In this document: positions 5,543-5,878 of the stretch, in pieces
How the letters are laid out: each line of letters begins with the position of its first letter
Position numbering within the stretch: the stretch's first letter is position 1
Origin: Methanobacteriota archaeon
GTDB taxonomy: Archaea > Thermoplasmatota > E2 > DHVEG-1
DNA length: 5,878 nt
Direction: 5' to 3'
Assembly: GCA_903930505.1 (NCBI GenBank)
Contig: CAIYYQ010000163.1
Location: 1-5,878, forward strand
The notes under the pieces: generated by a model
Databases searched by the model: none
Seen by the model: only the letters and a program-made list of their open reading frames with translations
What the model was told of the DNA's origin: nothing
Position numbers and translations under genes: made by a program

Positions 5543-5704
5543 ATGACGAAAGGAACGCCATCCAAAATGGGCGGCAAACGAGCCCATACGATTTGCAGAC
5601 GATGCGGAAAACACGCATTTCACATCCAGAAACGACGATGTGCCTCCTGCGGATTCGGGGAATCAGCAAAATTACGACACTACGTCTGGGCGAAACAACA
5701 TTAA
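5543..5704 (+). CDS. rpl37e: Large-subunit ribosomal protein eL37 (L37e)
   Basis: The 53-residue protein is a small zinc-ribbon component of the archaeal/eukaryotic large ribosomal subunit. It begins [20 protein letters not shown] and carries the four-Cys zinc site as two CxxC pairs: C18-x2-C21 and C33-x2-C36. It ends with the typical basic [11 protein letters not shown] segment. The N-terminal TKGTPS and the ASCGFG turn are signatures of the family. Length is normal to slightly short. A GAGGT SD (5530-5534) lies eight bases before the ATG. Only 18 bases separate it from the LSm gene, and no promoter lies between, so it is the second gene of that operon. It is followed by T-rich sequence. Identification is secure despite the small size. 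Confidence 0.95.
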   Translation: MTKGTPSKMGGKRAHTICRRCGKHAFHIQKRRCASCGFGESAKLRHYVWAKQH

Positions 5705-5725
5705 ACCAAGTTATATTTAGTGTTA

Positions 5726-5754
5726 TCTTTATCTTTTCAACATTGTACTTTTTT
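5726..5754 (+). terminator. T-rich tract after eL37
   Basis: Starting 21 bases after the eL37 stop is a strongly T-rich stretch ending in T6 (5749-5754), without a clear hairpin. This is consistent with archaeal U-tract termination of the LSm-eL37 operon. Confidence 0.45.
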
Positions 5755-5816
5755 AGAAAAAAAACGATTGTTTCTTCATACGTATTAGATCATTATCTCT
5801 AAAAAAAAACATAAAA

Positions 5817-5876
5817 TTTCGCATAGTTTTCCCGGAGCTATACTCATACGGATGCGAAAGAATAAAAACATTCGCA
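5817..5876. repeat. Three-arm inverted repeat with alternative hairpins at right edge
   Basis: TTTCGCAT (5817-5824) pairs perfectly with ATGCGAAA (5852-5859). The core of that second arm, TGCGAA (5853-5858), can instead pair with TTCGCA (5871-5876). The two hairpins exclude each other. The central arm begins with an ATG (5852) that opens a frame of at least nine codons running off the window. Whether this is a leader structure, part of a coding region or an RNA cannot be decided from the fragment. Confidence 0.35.
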
Positions 5877-5878
5877 GA

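Noticed and set aside
5536..5802. An 88-codon plus-strand frame over the end of the LSm-eL37 operon.
   Set aside because: It is an out-of-frame shadow of eL37, whose zinc-ribbon sequence is unmistakable in the other frame, and it runs on into the T-rich terminator.
5753..5878. Minus-strand open frame of about 41 codons entering from the right edge.
   Set aside because: The composition is dominated by Phe/Lys from A/T runs, no motif is recognisable, and the upstream part is not in the window; it could be a real C-terminus but cannot be supported.

Overview
The window comes from an archaeon, most likely a moderately AT-rich euryarchaeon of the Thermoplasmatota type. Three observations support this. 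There is a LSm (Sm-like) gene directly followed by the zinc-ribbon ribosomal protein eL37 (L37e). There is a stand-alone DUF1947 + PUA protein of the archaeal/eukaryotic MCT-1-like family. There is a tRNA-Pro without encoded CCA, preceded by a BRE/TATA promoter. Archaeal TATA boxes lie at the expected distance in front of most genes. A large secreted C25 (gingipain-type) protease with a dockerin is known from sediment Thermoplasmatota such as Marine Benthic Group D, so that lineage is a reasonable guess; the sequence alone does not prove it.

Left part (1-1310). A short degenerate receiver-domain protein (+) ends at 315. It converges, across back-to-back T-runs, on a previously unlisted 39-residue basic mini-protein on the minus strand (353-472). 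This small gene has its own BRE/TATA and a strong Shine-Dalgarno (SD) motif. Next is a minus-strand gene for a small secreted beta-rich protein of unknown function (735-1244), ending in a hairpin plus T8 terminator. The two minus-strand genes share a 34-nt promoter module (26/34 identical, ungapped, same TATA register), which suggests a common regulator. The space between them (473-734) holds the small gene's promoter, a perfect AT-rich inverted repeat and the terminator; no further gene is supported there.

Middle part (1311-4620). tRNA-Pro(TGG) on the plus strand has its own promoter. It converges on a 960-residue minus-strand secreted protease, with a shared bidirectional terminator-like hairpin between them. 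The protease is multidomain: signal peptide, C25 propeptide-like region, C25 catalytic domain, Ig-like domain, Fn3-like domain, PKD-like domain and a two-repeat dockerin. Its promoter has a 6-4-6 inverted repeat abutting the TATA box, a candidate operator.

Right part (4621-5878). A DUF1947/PUA protein (minus) and the LSm-eL37 operon (plus) are divergently transcribed from a compact intergenic region; all three relate to RNA or translation. eL37 is only 53 residues long. Downstream, a T-rich tract is followed by an AT-rich spacer and, at the edge, a short segment able to form two mutually exclusive hairpins. Whether a gene starts or ends at the right edge cannot be decided here.

Functionally the window combines a conserved information-processing cluster with an accessory region of exported proteins (protease, small secreted protein) and a degenerate signalling domain.
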